Shown here in pieces: positions 60,801-64,000 of a DNA stretch of 64,000 bases. Below the pieces are notes generated by a model that saw only the letters and a list, made by a program, of their open reading frames with translations, was not told the DNA's origin and did no database searches. The DNA is from Synanceia verrucosa (lineage: Eukaryota; Chordata; Actinopteri; Perciformes; Synanceiidae). The position numbers and the translations under genes were made by a program. The stretch covers positions 1,704,001 to 1,768,000 of the forward strand of contig CM056553.1 in NCBI GenBank assembly GCA_029721515.1, written 5' to 3'. Every line of letters starts with the position of its first letter. Position 1 is the first letter of the stretch.

Positions 60801-62820
60801 TTTTAAACAGTTGTCGTAAACCTTCATCAGCGTTGGTTGCTTCCATGCAGTAAACAGACTTTATGATCAGTCTCTCCTCTCCCTCGCTGAACTCGACTCC
60901 AAGTCGAAGTGAGGAGTGTTTTCTAACGGCGACTCAGCGACTCGTTCTTCAGAGGCAGAAGAATCACAGAAAAGGTCACGAGTCGGACGATTGGCAGCTG
61001 GTATTTGCAGTCAGCCTCCACGCCGTCCACGCCGGCTGCCGCCGTGACACGAACACGAGCTGACTGCTGTAGGGAGCGTTCTCCTGCTGACAGGAGGCGC
61101 TGGGGGTTTGAGGAGCGTCTTTTAACACGAGCGCACCTCCTCCTCCTCCTCCTCTTTGTCCCAGAGGAGGTTTGACTCTCACACAGGCTGCACAGCCACT
61201 GATGAAGCTGCTCTCATTATGGGAAATAATTTTAATTGTTTTATTTTTTTAAGTGTTTTTCTTTAAGGGTCTTCTCTTTAAGGGGAAGCAGTCAGTCATG
61301 TTGATCAGAGTGGAATATCTCCATAAATCAGCACCCAGTTTTCACTCCCGACTTCAATATTTTCTTCTTCTTTTTTCTTTGGATTTAACTTCGATGTTGA
61401 GATCCTGAGATATAAGAATTTCTTCGCCACAGTGTCAGTAATTGTTTTTTAATATGACAAATAAAGAAGATATAAAGAACAGTTGTGCTCTGTATTAACT
61501 GCTAGCTAGCATGCTACGCTAAGATGGGAACATCTTAAACCTGCTAAAGATCGTGTTCATCTAACTCAGCAGGGTGTTACGTTTGATAAGAAGACACATT
61601 TCAGCCTGTTCAACAAAATTAGCCACAGTTCAGGAAACTAAACTACTTGATTAGGTTTAGGAGAAACGTCATGGTTGGGCTTCAATAAATAAATGTCTTG
61701 GATCTCCTGGTTGTTCTTCCTGTGTCCGTCCGTCTTTATTCTACACCACCAGCTCTGAGCGTAGCGTGTATTTTTACATGGACGCACACATGAAAAGCTA
61801 GAAAGTTGTTCATATTTTGCACATAATCGTGTTGAGATGTTTGATGCAGGAGCATCTTTTCCCTTAAAAACTGATCTCTGACAGAAGCGAACGGTCGAGC
61901 TGGTTGTGCAGAAATTTATAGGAAGAAGCTGAGATTTGTTGATTTCAGCTGAAGATTTTTTTTCTCTCAGTCAGACTGAAGAAAATTACTTTCAAACCAC
62001 ATCTTTTGTCGGGGAAATTATAGTCTGCAGGATGGGAGGGAGACTCGTTTGATCACTAAAACAACATTAAACACAACATGAATTAAACACTAACATCTGT
62101 TTAAGCTGAATGTTTTAAGGCGCTAGTGTTTGTGCTACGCTAGGTCAGTTCTTCAGCGCAAACAAGACTTTAGCCAAAGTGGATTTAACACAAATGATTA
62201 TATTGATTATGATTGAATGATTATATTCACTTATATATTTCTATATATATTTATAAAACTCTCAAAGGCCTCTTGATCCAGTGTGAAAAATGTCTTCATG
62301 CTGAGAAACAAGAATTTGACCCAAAATGCTCAAAACTCCGCCTCCATAATTCTTAACAGACTGAAAATAACAAAAATGAGACTAATATTATCACATGACC
62401 TCCTGTGTGTTTGGTGACACAATAATAATAATTTGAAGCAAAGTTTTAATTAATTTGTTGCTTTACTTTTGACAGATTATTATTATACTCCTGCTGTCTT
62501 TATTACTCCAGTTATTTTCTTTATATGATTTTCTTTAGTTTGTTGCTTATTTTATAATTTTTTCACTGATATTCTTATTTTCTAAAGGCTCTTATTGTTT
62601 TTTATTTCTGCTGTAACAACATATTTCTCAATTTTTGTGATTAAATAAAGGATTATTTTATCTTCTTATCTTATTACAAATTAATGCTAGTCTCTTGCTA
62701 ATAGAGCTAAAGACAGGAAACAATATTTAAATGTCACATTAAGGAAATTTCCCAGCATCCTCTGCCAACACATCCCCCGGTATCCCTCAGGAGGCTCTAT
62801 AGTCCCAGCGCTCGGCCTGA
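57341..62820. other. non-coding stretch without recognised gene
   Basis: Holds T tracts (57537-57552, 57569-57581), microsatellites listed separately, and CTC runs at 59373-59394 and 61136-61154. Open frames around 59.25-59.94 kb overlap on both strands and lack known domains. A GTTGCCCAAACCTAACA word near 59033 and a TTAGGTTTAGGAGAAACGTC word near 61652 are small scraps of common fish repeats. Confidence 0.5.
57801..57844 (+). repeat. (TG)n then (TTG)n microsatellite
   Basis: About 14 TG units followed by several TTG units. Confidence 0.97.
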
Positions 62821-62823
62821 CAT

Positions 62824-62875
62824 TTCCTTCCTTCCTTCCTTCCTTCCTTGCTTCCTTCCCTCTCTCCTTCCTCTC
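62824..62875 (+). repeat. (CCTT)n microsatellite
   Basis: TTCC tetramer run with a GCTTCC interruption, decaying into a CT-rich stretch. Confidence 0.95.
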
Positions 62876-63046
62876 TGGCCTCACAAATGTCGTCCTGCCA
62901 ACATCTGACAGCAGCAGGTCACATCTGGAGAGGAAGCAGAGACTCTTCTTCTGTGGATGTCCTGTAAAAACCAATCAAAACAAAGAGCGAGTCAAACAGA
63001 GAGCAGCCGACTGGCCTTTTAACACCAACACTTCCTCCTGCTGAAT

Positions 63047-63083
<37 letters not shown>

Positions 63084-63926
63084 GAGAGTGTGTTAAACGC
63101 TTGTTTGCTGTGGCTGCCTGAGCCAATAGGATTCATCCAGGCGTGGAGGTGTGGACACACAGCGAGGCTTCGTCCACGCTTCGAGCTGAATCCTGGGATT
63201 ACCTGCCGCCTCTGAGCGACTCGTTCTGTTTGTGAGGAAGAGCGCCGACATGTTTCCTGCCAGAAAAAGATCCGTTTCACCAGATGTCACCAGTCTTTAC
63301 GAGCTGATCGTCATTAGTTTCCACAGCAGGGAGCCCCGAGGCTTTAAATAACAGGCAAACTGCAAAAACATCACTCCTAGCTGTTGCTTCCTGGGTTCCT
63401 CTTGTTCTAAAGTATTTAGTTTTATTTCCAGGATGAAGTTAGCGTTCATTCCTCTTATGATTTTATGCAGATTTTCCTCTCCAGCTTGAACCTTTAACTC
63501 AGATCTAAACTGATCAGAATCACTGTTTTAACAGTCTTTGGTTTCATTGAGATCATCTGACCTGATCTGAGCCTGTAAAAGACAAAATGTTCATTATTTA
63601 ACTGTTTTTGTTGCTAAATTACCTTACTACGCATCATATTAATGTACTTTTAATGCATTTCATTTGTCTGGACGTTGATTCCTTTAATTCGGCATATTTC
63701 TGGATAAATATGGATACACAGACACATCACACCGGATGCCTTTATCTCACCTTATTCGCATAGATTTAGATTTTTGTCTTATTATCATTTTTTTTGTTGT
63801 ACTTTTAATATGTACCCACTTTGACATAATTATGTTGTTAAACAGGAACTGACTAATGGCAAATACACGTTTATCTTTCATTTTTTATGAGATACAGTTT
63901 TTTAGGAGAGAGTATCTTCATGGCAG
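62876..63926. other. non-coding stretch without recognised gene
   Basis: No recognised feature apart from the CA run. Minus-strand frames at 62.69-63.29 kb read through microsatellites. Confidence 0.55.
63049..63081 (+). repeat. (CA)n microsatellite
   Basis: About 16 CA units. Confidence 0.97.
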
Positions 63927-64000
63927 CTTTATATTAGCTTCATATTAGCTTCAAGTTAGCGTCATGTTAGATTCATATTAGCTTCATGTTAGATTCATTT
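63927..64000 (+). repeat. start of an 11-bp minisatellite, TTCATATTAGC type
   Basis: Six to seven units of 11 bp (TTCATATTAGC, TTCAAGTTAGC, GTCATGTTAGA, TTCATGTTAGA) run up to the window edge. The array very likely continues beyond it. Confidence 0.85.

Noticed and set aside
1..64000. CRISPR array, prokaryotic operons or phage
   Set aside because: The tandem arrays have no spacer structure. Repeat types, transposons and lack of coding density are those of a vertebrate genome.

Overview
This window reads as non-coding DNA from a ray-finned (teleost) fish, probably a percomorph. The reasons are Tc1-like transposons of fish type, several dispersed repeats typical of teleost genomes, many CA/GT microsatellites, and long AT-moderate stretches without open coding sequence. 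I found no exon of a host protein-coding gene, no rRNA and no convincing tRNA. The species and the neighbouring genes cannot be named from the sequence. The window is either a gene desert or the inside of very large introns.

Layout. 1-13 kb is mostly unique sequence, with one truncated Tc1 relic (1.4-2.1 kb) and a diverged tandem duplication (3.9-4.3 kb). At 13.1-14.4 kb lies a nearly full-length but dead Tc1-like element whose left end has turned into a TA/CA microsatellite. From 16.5 to 36.3 kb there are four copies of one short non-autonomous DNA transposon with TTAA flanks (piggyBac-like by inference). The same stretch holds a second MITE (19.2 kb), an 11-bp minisatellite (23.5-24.4 kb), a GGAA-type purine tract (26.5-26.9 kb) and several unique blocks that look like conserved regulatory DNA. 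At 36.8 kb is a small fold-back MITE. At 39.0-39.5 kb is a 537-bp element with a perfect 9-bp target duplication that carries a broken helicase Walker A coding fragment.

From 42.4 to 50.9 kb the window is dominated by tandem arrays. These are an 11-bp CTGTCTCTCAC array (1.24 kb), a trinucleotide-built GAGTATTAGTACT array (1.36 kb), and a 10-bp GTTCCTGAAT array of 72 units with no length change. The last has exactly the alternating nTTCn/nGAAn layout of heat shock elements. From 51 to 56 kb there is an inverted pair of a TTTTGCATCTC-type repeat and a fold-back element at 53.4-53.9 kb. The rest is mostly unique sequence with microsatellites, and a further 11-bp tandem array begins at 63.93 kb and runs off the end.

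No genes act together here, because nothing intact is encoded. The long open frames in the satellite arrays (up to 402 codons) exist because the repeat units contain no stop codons in those frames. The most interesting signals are the heat-shock-element-like array, the helicase-carrying element with its 9-bp target duplication, the TTAA MITE family, and the recurrence of 10-11-bp unit lengths among the minisatellites.
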